Shown: positions 1-8,879, counted from the stretch's first letter. The stretch is DNA of 64,000 bases from Isosphaeraceae bacterium (GCA_021324445.1 JAJPJC010000322.1:1-64000), one strand, 5' to 3'. The notes: a model not told the origin generated them from the letters alone. Numbers and translations are program-made.

Positions 1-67
1 AGGGTGGGTGAAACCCACCACCGGAAGGCCTTGGCGGGCTTGAAGATCGGTGGGTTTCACCCACCCT
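1..67. repeat. 19-bp perfect inverted repeat at window edge
   Basis: Positions 1-19 and 49-67 are exact reverse complements (AGGGTGGGTGAAACCCACC and its complement), separated by 29 bases. Each arm is also close to palindromic by itself, as in REP-like intergenic elements. The element touches the window edge and may extend further. Confidence 0.75.
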
Positions 68-396
68 ACAACATCGACTTCCCCACCCTTCCGGGACAGA
101 CTCTCAAGGCCATCACCTCGGCCGGACCTTTTTCCGAAGAGTTACGGCTATTCCACGACTGCGGCCATCTTACCAAGGACCGCCACGGCGGACCAGACCA
201 GGGTTCCCAGGGCGTTGCCTTGGGCTGATCTGTTGCGGCCCCTGCGAGGCAGGGAGATCACGACGCGCGCTCCCAGGTTCCTCCCCGCCTCTTTTTGCGC
301 GTCCGTGTAAGGTTTCGAACAGGACCGCGTATCACTGATCAGAGTGGCAGACACCCTTCGATCCCAAGACAATCCCAGCGAGGCAAGGTTCTCACC
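68..396. other. no gene recognised
   Basis: This stretch lies between the edge palindrome and the decayed protease. Open frames exist on both strands, but they have arginine/proline-rich composition typical of high-GC non-coding DNA. I see no convincing gene or RNA. Confidence 0.5.
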
Positions 397-868
397 ATGA
401 ACCCGCGAGCAATCGGTTTGAGTTTCGGTCTGGCCCTGCTGACATCTCGGAGCCGTGGCTACGGCCCGGGCCGCCGGGACGGAGGATTCGATCGTCCGGG
501 TCACGAGTGTGATGCGGCTGCCCAACCCGGTGCGGCCGTGGGCGCGGCAGAACCCGGTGGAGGCCGCCGGTTCGGGCGTGATCCTCGACGGCAAGAAGAT
601 CCTCACCTGCGCCCACCTGGTCCTCTCTGCCCAGGAAGTCTAGGTGCAGGCGGGGCAGGGAGGCGACCGGGTCGAGGCCAAGGTCGCCGCGGTCGGGCCG
701 GGGATCGACCTGGCCGTGCTGACGGTCGAGCAGGCCGAGACGCTGGCCTTCCGCCGCAAGGCGCTCCTCGAGGCGACCGAGCCGCTGATGAGCCAGAACG
801 GCATCCCGCGCCGCGGGAGCGATGACATCCTGCCCATCTGCAGCGCCAAGCCCATCGCGGCCCATTGA
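397..868 (+). pseudogene. decayed trypsin-like (HtrA/DegP-type) serine protease
   Basis: Remnant of an exported trypsin-like serine protease. A signal-peptide-like start (MNPRAIGLSFGLALL) opens at 397. The protease sequence continues from about 455 in a different frame, so there is a frameshift after the signal. That frame contains SGVILDGKKILTCAHLV, the conserved region around the catalytic His of HtrA-like proteases (normally TNAHVV). It then hits an in-frame TAG at 641-643 and resumes directly with a stretch ending near GIDLAVLTVE, matching the family's segment around the catalytic Asp. No Ser-containing GNSGGP region follows, so the C-terminal half is missing. One frameshift, one stop and truncation argue for a true pseudogene. 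Confidence 0.7.
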
Positions 869-883
869 GGAACGGCTTGGAGA

Positions 884-3060
884 TCATCGAGCGTTGGCCG
901 CGCGGACGTGGGCGGCGATCTCGGCGGCATCGAGCGCCCGGTCGTAGAAGGCGACCTCGTCGAGCTTCCCCTCGAAGTTGGCGACGCCGTCACCACGGCC
1001 GCCGAGGAAGAGCCGGGAGTTCTTGACCATGATCACCTTCGCCTCGCCGGTCATCTCGGGCTCGGAGTTGCCATCCAGGTAGATGGTCACGCGTCTGCCG
1101 TCACGCACCAGGGCGAGGTGGTGCCAGGTCTTGGGGGCAATCTCGGTCTTGCCGGCCAAGGCCGCGCCGGGGGTCTCGCCCGTGGCGAGGAAGAGGCGGC
1201 GCGGGGCCACTTGCGTGCCGCCGAGACCCAAATGGTCCGTAAACCCTCGACCCGTCGTCCCCCGCCGATCGCGAAGAGATGGCCGGTGATGGGCCGGACC
1301 TCGTTCGGCAAGCCGTTCCAGAACCAGAGCTCGACACTGTAGGTCCCCTGGATGGCAAGCCCGGCTTTGAACAGGCCCCCTGCGAAATACGCCGCGCGGT
1401 TGGTCGTGTTGCCGGCGGAAAGACCGGCGGCGTCCGGACCCGGCAGGTAGAACGCGACATCGCCCATGTACCCGGCAGGGATCTCGTGGCCGGTCGAATT
1501 CACTGCCGTGGGGCCTTGCATCTCATCGAGCCGCCAGTAGGCCAGCGGCTTCGAGGCCAGGACCGCCTCGGCGTAGGGGCCCTTCGGGACCCTCAGGGCG
1601 CGCCGGGGCTTGCCCGCAACCTGCTCCAGTAACCCCAGCAGGGCCGCGACGATCTTCGGCTCAGCCTGGACCTCCAGCCCGGCGGTACGCGCCGGCCAGG
1701 TGGTGTAACCCCCCAGCGCGTGCTGCTCGGGGGGCGGGATGTAGCCTTCCGAACCGTTGGCCAGCTCGATGTTCATCGTCACATCGAACGGGCTCTGGGC
1801 CTTCAGCTTCAGGCCCGTGATCGCGAACACCTCGTTGGGGATGGCCGTGATCCCCAGCTCGCCGATCCGGATCGCCTGGAGCTTCAGCTCGCGCCGGGGC
1901 TCCTGATGCAGGAAGATTGCTTCCCGGGCGTAGACTTCCGGCAGGGTGCGGGGGACATCGCGATCGCCCATCTTCGCGATGACGGCCCTGGCCCAGCTCA
2001 GCCGCGCGGCGTCGGGCACGCGGCGGCCGAGGACGAGCGTCGTCTCGGTCATCGCCAGCGGGACTTGGTCGTGATACGTGATCGACTGGTAGGCCTGGAG
2101 GGCGACCTGGGCGACGGCATCGGCATAGGCATCCAGACCCGGATCCTTCCGGGGCTGGCCATAATTCATCCACATCTGGTCGCCGCTGGTGCCCTGGGAC
2201 ATGATCGCGACGAAGGGCGGATCGGCAGACTCGGTCGCGCCACCGATCCGCTTCGCCAGTGCGGCGGCGAACCGGCCGTAATAGTCGGCGGAAACCGGCT
2301 GGGCGCCGTAGTAGTGCATCGAGTAATTGGCCAGGACGGCGATGGGGCGGCCGGCGCGCGACTGGACCGAGAGCACGGTCAGGCCCGGGTCGACCGGGCC
2401 GGAGGGGGCGATGGCGTCAGGATTCTGGTATCCCGGGTGCATGTTGGCCCGCACCGTCCGCTGGCCGAAGGGGTCGTCGATCATCCGGTCCGGGCGGCGG
2501 ATCCAGCGCCGGCAGAAGGTGTGCTCGTGGTCGTCGAGGACGGACCAGCCGAGGCGCGCCGGCTCGAGGTTCCGGGTGGCGCGCTCGATCGACTCGGCAA
2601 TCCGGACCGGCAGGATCGCCACGTAATGGGCGTCGGCCGGGGTGCCCAGGGCCCCCATCGCCGACGGCGCCGAGTGGGTGTGCGTCGCGGAGATCAGCAT
2701 CCGATCGATCGGAATGCCGGTCTTCTCCCGGGCCAGGGCCTTGGCCCGGTCGAGCAGCTCGCGCGGCATCATGCAGCTATCCACCACGACGATCGCCAGC
2801 CGGGTCGAGCCGTCGTCGAGCACCAGGCACCTGGCCCGGATCGGGTCGTTCACCCTGGTCGCGCGGGCCGGCAAGAACCCGCCGTTGACCAGGACTGGGA
2901 ATTCTTGCGGCGCGATTTCGACTGCGGCGGCGCCTGCGCGCAAGAGCCGGTTCGTGGTGCGCGCCGGATCGGCCTCCTGGGCCAACGCGGCGGAGAACCG
3001 CGGGAGACTTGACAGGGCCATGCACCAGAACACGAGAATCGGGAACAGGATGCGTCGCAT
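884..3060 (-). CDS. neutral/alkaline ceramidase-like protein with C-terminal LamG domain (frameshifted)
   Basis: Predicted exported hydrolase-like protein. The start at 3060 gives a signal peptide (MRRILFPILVFWCMALSS), which upstream starts would bury. The N-terminal 480 or so residues resemble the neutral/alkaline non-lysosomal ceramidase fold, including ISATHTHSAPS with His127 and His129 at the position of the family's metal-binding HTHSGP motif. A concanavalin A-like LamG domain follows (about 530 onward; WHHLALVRDG, then LDEVAFYDRALDAAEI near the end). The frame changes between about 1232 and 1262: upstream sequence ends in a garbled frame, while the LamG end reads cleanly from GFTDHLGLGGTQ to a stop at 884. 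A run of five C at 1258-1262 is a plausible site for an indel or sequencing error. The substrate is unknown; ceramidase-like planctomycete proteins are usually uncharacterised. Confidence 0.75.
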
Positions 3061-3082
3061 GGCTGCTTCGCTCAATGCCCTC

Positions 3083-3799
3083 TCAATCCGGCTCGACGCC
3101 CAGCTCCCGCAATCGGGCGGCGAGCCGATCGGCGCGCTGGCGTTCGGCCTCGGCGCGCTGGGCCTGCTCCTCGGCGCGCTGGCGTTCGGCCTGGGCGAAC
3201 TGGTTTGCGAACTCGAGTCGCTCGACCAATTCCACATGAGTCAAGAACCGCTTGCCGTCCGGGCCGATGATGATGAGGCTATTGGGTCCCTCGCCCGGCT
3301 CGAAGCGAATGCCCAGGAGAGGGCTGCGGAAACCGGCCATCTCGGGAATCTTCTGAAGGCGGTTCGCCTCCCGCCGCCATCCTTCCAGGGAGCCGTCATC
3401 CGGGTCGTAGATATAATATTCCTCAACTCCATACCGTTCATAGAATTGAAACGTTTCGAGCATCTTTCCGAACCGGTTGCCCGCCGAAAGGATCTCGAAG
3501 ATGACCTGTGGGGCGATCCTCTCCTCTTCCCACTGTCGGTAGGAGCCTCGATTACCCTTGGGGCGGCCGAAGACGACCATCACATCCGGCGCGCGGCGGA
3601 TGGTGGGTTCGCCCTCGACGGGATACCAGAGGAGGTCTCCGGCCACGAAGACGTTGGGATCGTGTCGGAACACGGCCTCGAGCCCTTCCTTGATGACGAC
3701 GATCCATTTGAACTGCAAGGTGTTATCTGCCATGGGCCGTCCATCGCTCTCGGGATAAACGATCGCCCGTGGCGGGGCGGGACTGATGATGGTACTCAT
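3083..3799 (-). CDS. Uma2 family (DUF820) PD-(D/E)XK nuclease-fold protein
   Basis: A protein of about 238 residues of the Uma2/DUF820 family, which has a restriction-endonuclease-like fold and unknown function and is very abundant in planctomycetes and cyanobacteria. Family hallmarks are visible: RRAPDVMVVFG (Asp72), VIFEILSAGN (Glu102) and YGVEEYYIYDPDDGSLEGWR. The tail (about 190-235) is a charged heptad-like stretch rich in QRAE repeats, predicted to be a coiled coil. The start MSTIISPAPP at 3799 is preferred to an upstream one with non-native composition. The gene ends just upstream of the ceramidase-like gene on the same strand. Confidence 0.85.
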   Translation of the reverse strand: MSTIISPAPPRAIVYPESDGRPMADNTLQFKWIVVIKEGLEAVFRHDPNVFVAGDLLWYPVEGEPTIRRAPDVMVVFGRPKGNRGSYRQWEEERIAPQVIFEILSAGNRFGKMLETFQFYERYGVEEYYIYDPDDGSLEGWRREANRLQKIPEMAGFRSPLLGIRFEPGEGPNSLIIIGPDGKRFLTHVELVERLEFANQFAQAERQRAEEQAQRAEAERQRADRLAARLRELGVEPD

Positions 3800-3914
3800 G
3801 ACCGCAAACCCTCTCGGCCGAACGGTTGACCTGGAGGTCCAGTTTCGCATGAGATTCGCTTGGTCTCAAGGCGAGGTCATTCCGGCATCAAGCGTCTCCT
3901 GGGAGGATCGCTGC

Positions 3915-5288
3915 ATGTTGACCGCACTCTGTCTGTCGATCGTCACCACCCTCTCATCCCCGGCGCCGGCTCTCGACGTCCCGGCCGAGCCCGCGGGCGG
4001 GCTGAAGCGGGGGGCCTTCTTCGGCGCGAGGATCAGGTCGGTCGAGGAGGAGGCACGCAAGCGCCTCAGGCTCGACGCGGGGACCGGGATCGCGATCGAG
4101 CAGGTCATCCCCGGCTCGACGGCGGAAGCCGCCAGGTTCCAGGCCGGCGACGTCCTGGTTGCCCTTGATGGGGTGAAGATCACGGGTGTGGGCGAGTTCG
4201 TCCGGATGATCGGCGGCCGGAAGGCCGGCGACGGGGTGACCATCGACCTGAGGCGCGGCGATGCCGCCCGCAAGGAGAAGGTCACGCTCAAGGGGCGCCC
4301 GCTCGAGACCAGCGACGCCTTCGAGGTGATCTACGGCGCGGTCCCCAGCCGCGCCGGCCGCTTGCGGACGATCCTCACCCGGCCCAAAGGCGCGGGCAAG
4401 CATCCCGCCTTGTTCCTGATCCAGGGCGTCGGCCTGTTCTCGGTCGACAATCCCATCGGGCCACTGGCCTCCTACAAGACCATCGCCGATGACTTCACCC
4501 GCCACGGCTACGTGACCCTGCGGGTCGACAAGCCCGGCTGCGGCGACAGCGAGGGCGGGCCGGCGCGCGACGTCGACTTCGACACCGAGCTCGACGGCTA
4601 CCGCCAGGCCCTGCGGATGCTCAAAGCACGCAGCGATGTCGACGCCGAGAAGGTCTTTCTCTTTGGCCACAGCATGGGCGGGGTCATGGCGCCGCTCCTG
4701 GCCTCCGAGGTTCCCGTCCAAGGGATCGTCGTGTATGGAACGATCGCGCGCACCTGGACGGAGTACATGCTCGAAAACTCGCGCCGGCAGTTGGAGCTCG
4801 CCAACACAGATCCGTCGGCGATCGACCGGCAACTGCGGGACGACGCGGCCCTGCTCACCTACCTCTACGCCGAGAAGCTCTCGCCCCGGGAGATCGTCGC
4901 GCGGCACCCCAGGCTCCGCTCCCTGCTCGAGCAGACGATCACCGAGGACCGCTACTTCGTCGACCGCAGCCTGACGTTCTTCCGCCAGCTTGCCGACAAG
5001 AACCTGGGGGCGGCCTGGGAATCCTTCACCGGTCACGCGCTGGCGATCTGGGGCAAGGCCGATTTTGTCTCTCATGACGATGACCACGCACTGATCGCGC
5101 GGATCGTCAACCGCGGCCATCCCGGCCACGGCACCTTCCTCGCCCTGGACGGCATCGACCACGGTTTCAACAAGGCCGCCTCACGGCCCGAGAGCTTCCA
5201 GCGCGGCCAATCGCGCCAGCCCGGCGAGTTCAACCCGGCGATCCTCGAGGTCTGCCGGGACTGGATCTCGGTGCATAGTAGGCAGTAG
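3915..5288 (+). CDS. exported PDZ domain-alpha/beta hydrolase fusion
   Basis: A 457-residue protein. The start at 3915 begins a signal-like segment (MLTALCLSIVTTLSSPAPAL). Residues about 30-125 form a PDZ domain (GIAIEQVIPGSTAEAARFQAGD, VLVALDGVKI). The rest is an alpha/beta hydrolase: RVDKPGCGDSEGG oxyanion region, nucleophile elbow GHSMGG with Ser253, acid region WGKADFVSHDDD, and His416 in DGIDHGFN. The arrangement recalls planctomycete prolyl-oligopeptidase-like or dienelactone-hydrolase-like esterases, but the substrate cannot be read from sequence. The last three residues and the stop codon lie inside a dispersed palindromic repeat (from 5277), so the C-terminus was probably altered by that insertion. 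Confidence 0.8.
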   Translation: MLTALCLSIVTTLSSPAPALDVPAEPAGGLKRGAFFGARIRSVEEEARKRLRLDAGTGIAIEQVIPGSTAEAARFQAGDVLVALDGVKITGVGEFVRMIGGRKAGDGVTIDLRRGDAARKEKVTLKGRPLETSDAFEVIYGAVPSRAGRLRTILTRPKGAGKHPALFLIQGVGLFSVDNPIGPLASYKTIADDFTRHGYVTLRVDKPGCGDSEGGPARDVDFDTELDGYRQALRMLKARSDVDAEKVFLFGHSMGGVMAPLLASEVPVQGIVVYGTIARTWTEYMLENSRRQLELANTDPSAIDRQLRDDAALLTYLYAEKLSPREIVARHPRLRSLLEQTITEDRYFVDRSLTFFRQLADKNLGAAWESFTGHALAIWGKADFVSHDDDHALIARIVNRGHPGHGTFLALDGIDHGFNKAASRPESFQRGQSRQPGEFNPAILEVCRDWISVHSRQ

Positions 5289-5371
5289 GCGGTAGGCAGT
5301 AGGCAGTGAAGAGAAGAAGAAAAAGACCAGGCCGGTCTTTGCTCTGACCGCCTACTGCCTACTGCCTACTG
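5277..5371. repeat. inverted array of GTAGGCA(GTAGGCA) units
   Basis: The left arm (5277-5308) is four tandem copies of a GGCAGTA-type heptamer; the right arm (5347-5371) is the same array in inverted orientation. A purine-rich spacer separates them. The element could form a long hairpin behind the hydrolase gene. It contains that gene's last codons and its TAG stop. The remaining bases to 5643 show no gene. Confidence 0.8.
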
Positions 5372-5643
5372 TTTCCATGCTCAAGGGGTGCGCAGAGCCG
5401 CCGGGTGGCCGCTGGCTGCACCGGCGCGGGACGATTTGCCGCAACTGGTCCCTCGACCGGTGATTCCGTCGTGGGTCCTGGGCTGGCGGCACCGCCTGGC
5501 GCGCGGTGGCATGCCATTCGCGGGACGTCTGCGACCTGCGAGCGGCCCGGCACGGACCGCGCTCCCACGCCGGGAGCCGGATCACGCCGGTTCCGTCCGC
5601 AGGCTTCCGGGATGATAACAAGGTCTGGGAGAAACATCCATTG

Positions 5644-6486
5644 ATGTTGGGATACCTGATCGACATGGATGGGGTCGTCTACCGGGGCGGCCACCTGATC
5701 TCGGGCGCGGACACGTTCATCAACCAGTTGCGGAAGGATGGGGTCCCGTTCCGTTTCCTGACCAACAACAGCCAGCGGACGCGTCGGGACGTCGCCACCC
5801 GGCTGGGCCGGTTGGGAATCGACGTGGAAGAGGAGCACATCTACACCTGTGCCATGGCGACCGCGCGGTTCCTGGCGCAGCAGAAGCCCGGCGGCACAGC
5901 GTACGTCATCGGCGAAGGGGGCCTGCTGACGGCCCTGCACGAGCACGGCTACGCGATCGTGGATCGGGATCCGGATTACGTGGTCGTCGGCGAGGGGCGG
6001 ATCATCAGCTTCTACATGGTCGAGGCGGCGCTGCGGATGATCCTGGTGGTTGCCAAGCTGATCGCCACCAACCTCGATCCCAACTGCCCGACCGAGTCGG
6101 GGCTGCGCCCGGGTTGCGGCTCAACCGTGGCCATGCTGGAAGTGGCCAGCGGCGTGAAGGCGTTCAGCGTGGGCAAGCCCAGCCCCGTCATGTTGCGCGG
6201 GGCCCGCAAGGAGTTGGGCCTCTCGACCGACCAGACCGTCGTCATCGGCGACACCATGGAGACCGATATCCTCGGCGGCGTCCAGTTGGGCTTCAAGACG
6301 ATCCTGGTCCTCAGCGGCGGGACCCGGCGCGAAGACCTGGATCGCTATGCCTACCAGCCGGATCGGGTCGTGGACTCGATCGCCGATCTGGACCATCATG
6401 GCCTGTTCCAGGAGCTCCTCGGGGCGACCCCGGCTCCGCGAAGCCTCAGGAGCACGCGGGCGCGCAAGGAGACGGCCCTGGCTTGA
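5644..6486 (+). CDS. HAD-superfamily hydrolase, NagD/phosphoglycolate phosphatase-like (class IIA)
   Basis: A 280-residue HAD phosphatase. Motif I is LIDMDGVVYRG with nucleophile Asp7 and Asp9, motif II is LTNNSQ, the conserved Lys lies in GKPSP, and motif IV is GDTMETDI. A cap of the C2a type sits between motifs II and III. This is the NagD/p-nitrophenylphosphatase/2-phosphoglycolate phosphatase class; the exact phosphate ester is unknown. The start at 5644 places MLGYLIDMDG at the N-terminus as in homologues; a longer upstream frame has non-native composition. The gene is followed by a double TCAGGCT palindrome. Confidence 0.88.
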   Translation: MLGYLIDMDGVVYRGGHLISGADTFINQLRKDGVPFRFLTNNSQRTRRDVATRLGRLGIDVEEEHIYTCAMATARFLAQQKPGGTAYVIGEGGLLTALHEHGYAIVDRDPDYVVVGEGRIISFYMVEAALRMILVVAKLIATNLDPNCPTESGLRPGCGSTVAMLEVASGVKAFSVGKPSPVMLRGARKELGLSTDQTVVIGDTMETDILGGVQLGFKTILVLSGGTRREDLDRYAYQPDRVVDSIADLDHHGLFQELLGATPAPRSLRSTRARKETALA

Positions 6487-6505
6487 CTTCGTCCGTGGTC
6501 TTAAA

Positions 6506-6566
6506 GTAGGTCAGGCTCTTGGCCTGACTTGATCTGGTTCCCTGTCAGGCTAAAAGCCTGACCTAC
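6506..6566. repeat. double TCAGGCT...AGCCTGA palindrome
   Basis: Two palindromic units, GTCAGGCTCTTGGCCTGAC and GTCAGGCTAAAAGCCTGAC, lie side by side and are bordered by GTAGG and CCTAC, so the whole 6506-6566 element is also an inverted repeat. The same unit occurs at 34750-34804 and 54621-54642, always between genes. Confidence 0.85.
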
Positions 6567-6580
6567 GGAGGGCATCAGAC

Positions 6581-7339
6581 ATGGGCTCGGCGCGCAATAC
6601 TTCGGGCAATGGACCACGGACAATGAACCACGGACCATGGGCAGGAGCGCTCGTGCTAGGATTACTCCCCTGGCTGTGCTGGGCGAACCAGGGGGACGCT
6701 CCCAGCGCCCTGGAGCGCGATCCCGGCGGCTGGACCGATCTCCTGGCGCACGCCGGACCGCAGCTCGAGGGCTGGACCCGCGGCTCGATCCCGCCGGGGC
6801 GCCCGTTGAATCCCCGTTCGCAATGGTCGCTCGAGGCGGCGACGGGACATCTCGTCTGCGCGGGGGACGGCGGCCATGAGTGGCTGCGTTGGGACAAAGA
6901 GCTGGGCGACTTCATCTTCCACGTCGAGTGGCGCTTCACGCCGGTCCCCGGCAAGCGGGGCTACAATTCGGGCGTCTACGCGCGGAACTCGTCGGATGCG
7001 CGGATCTGGCACCAGGCCCAGACCGGCGACGGCTCGGGGGGCTTCCTCTTCGGCGATACGCCGGTCGCTGAGAAGAAGCTCCAACGGATCAACCTGTCGA
7101 AACAACAGCGCGGCTCGCGCGTCAAGCCGGCCGGCGAGTGGAACGTCTTCGAGATCACCTGCAAGGGTAAGGACATGACCCTCTGGGTCAACGGGGCCGT
7201 CACCACCCAGTGGCACGACTGCCAGGTCCCCCGCGGTTATGTCGGTCTCGAGGCCGAAGGGTACCGGATCGAGTTCCGCAACGTGAAGGTCAAGCCGCTC
7301 GATGGGACAAGCCCGGGCGCTGGAGAAAGCAAAGGTTGA
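6581..7339 (+). CDS. DUF1080 (3-keto-disaccharide hydrolase-like) exported protein
   Basis: Exported protein of the DUF1080 family, a concanavalin-like beta-sandwich recently linked to 3-keto-glycoside hydrolysis. Family features include DFIFHVEWRFTP, GYNSGVYAR, WHQAQTGDGSGG, GEWNVFEITCKG, LWVNGAVTTQ and GYVGLEAEGYRIEFRNVKVKPL. The ATG at 6581 has GGAGG nine bases upstream. The ATG at 6623 is an alternative: it opens directly on the hydrophobic signal (MNHGPWAGALVLGLLPWLCWA), and the 14 residues before it are encoded by a dispersed repeat. The mature domain is complete. The next gene converges on it from the other strand. Confidence 0.85.
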   Translation: MGSARNTSGNGPRTMNHGPWAGALVLGLLPWLCWANQGDAPSALERDPGGWTDLLAHAGPQLEGWTRGSIPPGRPLNPRSQWSLEAATGHLVCAGDGGHEWLRWDKELGDFIFHVEWRFTPVPGKRGYNSGVYARNSSDARIWHQAQTGDGSGGFLFGDTPVAEKKLQRINLSKQQRGSRVKPAGEWNVFEITCKGKDMTLWVNGAVTTQWHDCQVPRGYVGLEAEGYRIEFRNVKVKPLDGTSPGAGESKG

Positions 7340-7380
7340 CTTTGACCCCGGGCAACGCGACTCCTCGGCCATGCGATCCG

Positions 7381-8196
7381 TCAGATGTCTTCGCTCGTCA
7401 TCCGGCTGAAATCCACCCAGGACACGATCCGCGATAGGGTCTCTTCGCCGAGCGAGGGCACTCGCACGATGGCCGAGAGGCGCCCGACCAGCTCGGGCAA
7501 GACCCCCAGAGCGAGCAAAGCCTCGCCGGTCACCGGCTGCTCCAGATGGCGACCCATGCCGGCCACGACCTCGTCGAGCCCGGCGAATTCCCCGCCGCCG
7601 ATGAACAGGACGTGGGAGATGTCCATTTCGATGGGATGGTGAGACGGGTCCCGCATCCAATCCGCCGGGCGTGACCACGCCTCTTGAGCAGCCCGTTGAT
7701 CCATTCCGTCCCCATAGATGATGCCGAACCGGGCTCGGTCGAGCTCGAAGCCGCTGGCTCGAAGGAGCTCGAGCAGGACGGGCTGGCCTCGGTCGGCGCC
7801 CAACCGGGTCTCTGCGAACGGTACCCCGATGGCATGGGCCAGGGCTCGCGTGAACAGGAGCCGACCGCTCCGCGTCGAACCGACGAGCAGGACCAGACTC
7901 GGCGGCCCGCCGTCTTCGCGCTCGTAGTGGTGGCGCGCCGCCTGAATCAGGGCGTCCCTGGCCGCTTCGTCGCGGATCACCAGATCGAGCTTGGCCCGGA
8001 TCACTTCGGGAGGCGGGACGGAGGGTACGCGACCTTTGAGCCCGCCGCGGCGGCGGCGTTCCTGGTCGAGGATTGACTGGCATAACTCGATGCAATCGCC
8101 ACAGATGTAGACGTCGCCGGGGCCTTCGACTAGGGGGCCGACATCACGGTAGCTCTTGCGGCAGAACGAGCAGTAAGCGTTGGCTTTACCACCCAT
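7381..8196 (-). CDS. truncated ClpX paralogue with zinc-binding domain and degenerate AAA+ site
   Basis: A 271-residue relative of the ClpX unfoldase (normally about 420). The N-terminal C4 zinc-binding domain is intact: Cys9, Cys12, Cys32 and Cys35 (YCSFC and ICGDC). The ClpX-like linker and AAA+ region follow (PPEVIRAKLDLVI; ILFICGGAFAGL-like stretch VLFIGGGEFAGL; LIPEFIGRLP-like VLPELVGRLS). Walker A is GSTRSGRL (106-113) instead of GPTGSGKT, so the catalytic Lys is lost. Walker B is IIYGDGMD, with Asp163 kept and the catalytic Glu replaced by Gly164. The GYVGE pore loop and the IGF ClpP-docking loop have no counterpart, and the C-terminal small domain is absent. ATP hydrolysis and ClpP binding therefore look lost. 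The zinc domain could still dimerise or bind adaptors and substrates. The start at 8196 puts the zinc domain at the N-terminus. Confidence 0.82.
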   Translation of the reverse strand: MGGKANAYCSFCRKSYRDVGPLVEGPGDVYICGDCIELCQSILDQERRRRGGLKGRVPSVPPPEVIRAKLDLVIRDEAARDALIQAARHHYEREDGGPPSLVLLVGSTRSGRLLFTRALAHAIGVPFAETRLGADRGQPVLLELLRASGFELDRARFGIIYGDGMDQRAAQEAWSRPADWMRDPSHHPIEMDISHVLFIGGGEFAGLDEVVAGMGRHLEQPVTGEALLALGVLPELVGRLSAIVRVPSLGEETLSRIVSWVDFSRMTSEDI

Positions 8197-8329
8197 CGTG
8201 TCCTCCGCGCAGTCAAGAATCGCGAATCGACAGCTTGCCACCACTATACCCGGCCCCGAGCCGCTCGGCCATCACGCCGGGCGAACCGGCGAACCGGCTC
8301 CATCCGCCAGCGGGACGAGTCAGCTCGCG

Positions 8330-8644
8330 CTGGCCGATTGGCAGGTGGATGGAGGGAAACTGATGATCGATGTCACCGGGGCGAGCACGGCGTAGCTGCG
8401 GGGCTTGGCGCGGGCCGCCCTGCTCCGCGCCCAGGGCGCCAGCCGGCTCGTCCTGGGCGACCCGGCGCCGGAGGCCGCCGACATCATGCTGACCGGCGCA
8501 TCGAGCGCCATGGTCCGGGTCAAGGGCTTGCTGAACTACGACGTCAACTCCGCATCGCACCTGAACTATCTCGGCGAGCCGGCGATCGGCCGGGCCAAGA
8601 AAACCGATGCATCCTCGGTGTCCCGGCGACAACCCGGCGCATAG
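8330..8644 (+). pseudogene. unrecognised coding remnant with in-frame stop
   Basis: One frame reads ALADWQVDGGKLMIDVTGAS, meets a TAG at 8393-8395, then continues in the same frame with about 80 residues of protein-like composition (LVLGDPAPEAADIMLTGASS, NYDVNSASHLNYLGEPAIG). I cannot name the family; the alternation hints weakly at a small alpha/beta domain. It lies in the otherwise empty gap 8197-8690. No start with a ribosome-binding site is visible. Confidence 0.25.
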
Positions 8645-8690
8645 CCTCGCCTTGCGTCGGTCCACACCAGCCACTCGCCGGGCAATGCGA

Positions 8691-8879
8691 TCACACCCGC
8701 TGGAGCACCGGCCGGAGCAGCCGGGCGATGCCGATCCCATACAGCACGATCAAGATGCTGTACACACTCGGGCAGAAGCGATCGGTGGGCGATTCGAAGG
8801 TGATGAGGAAGCCGAGCACGCAGAAGGCCAGGGACGACAGCAGGCCGGCGGCGAGCGCCCAGCGCAAGACAAGGACCAT
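8691..8879 (-). CDS. small two-helix membrane protein, unknown function
   Basis: A 62-residue protein starting MVLVLRWALAAGLLSSLAFC, with two hydrophobic segments (about 6-26 and 38-58) separated by a short loop carrying FESPTDRFCPS. A strong ribosome-binding site (AGGAAGGAG) lies seven bases upstream of the ATG at 8879, which decides this start over a longer frame. No family recognised. It lies on the same strand and downstream of the M13 peptidase, at a distance of about 270 bases. Confidence 0.55.
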   Translation of the reverse strand: MVLVLRWALAAGLLSSLAFCVLGFLITFESPTDRFCPSVYSILIVLYGIGIARLLRPVLQRV

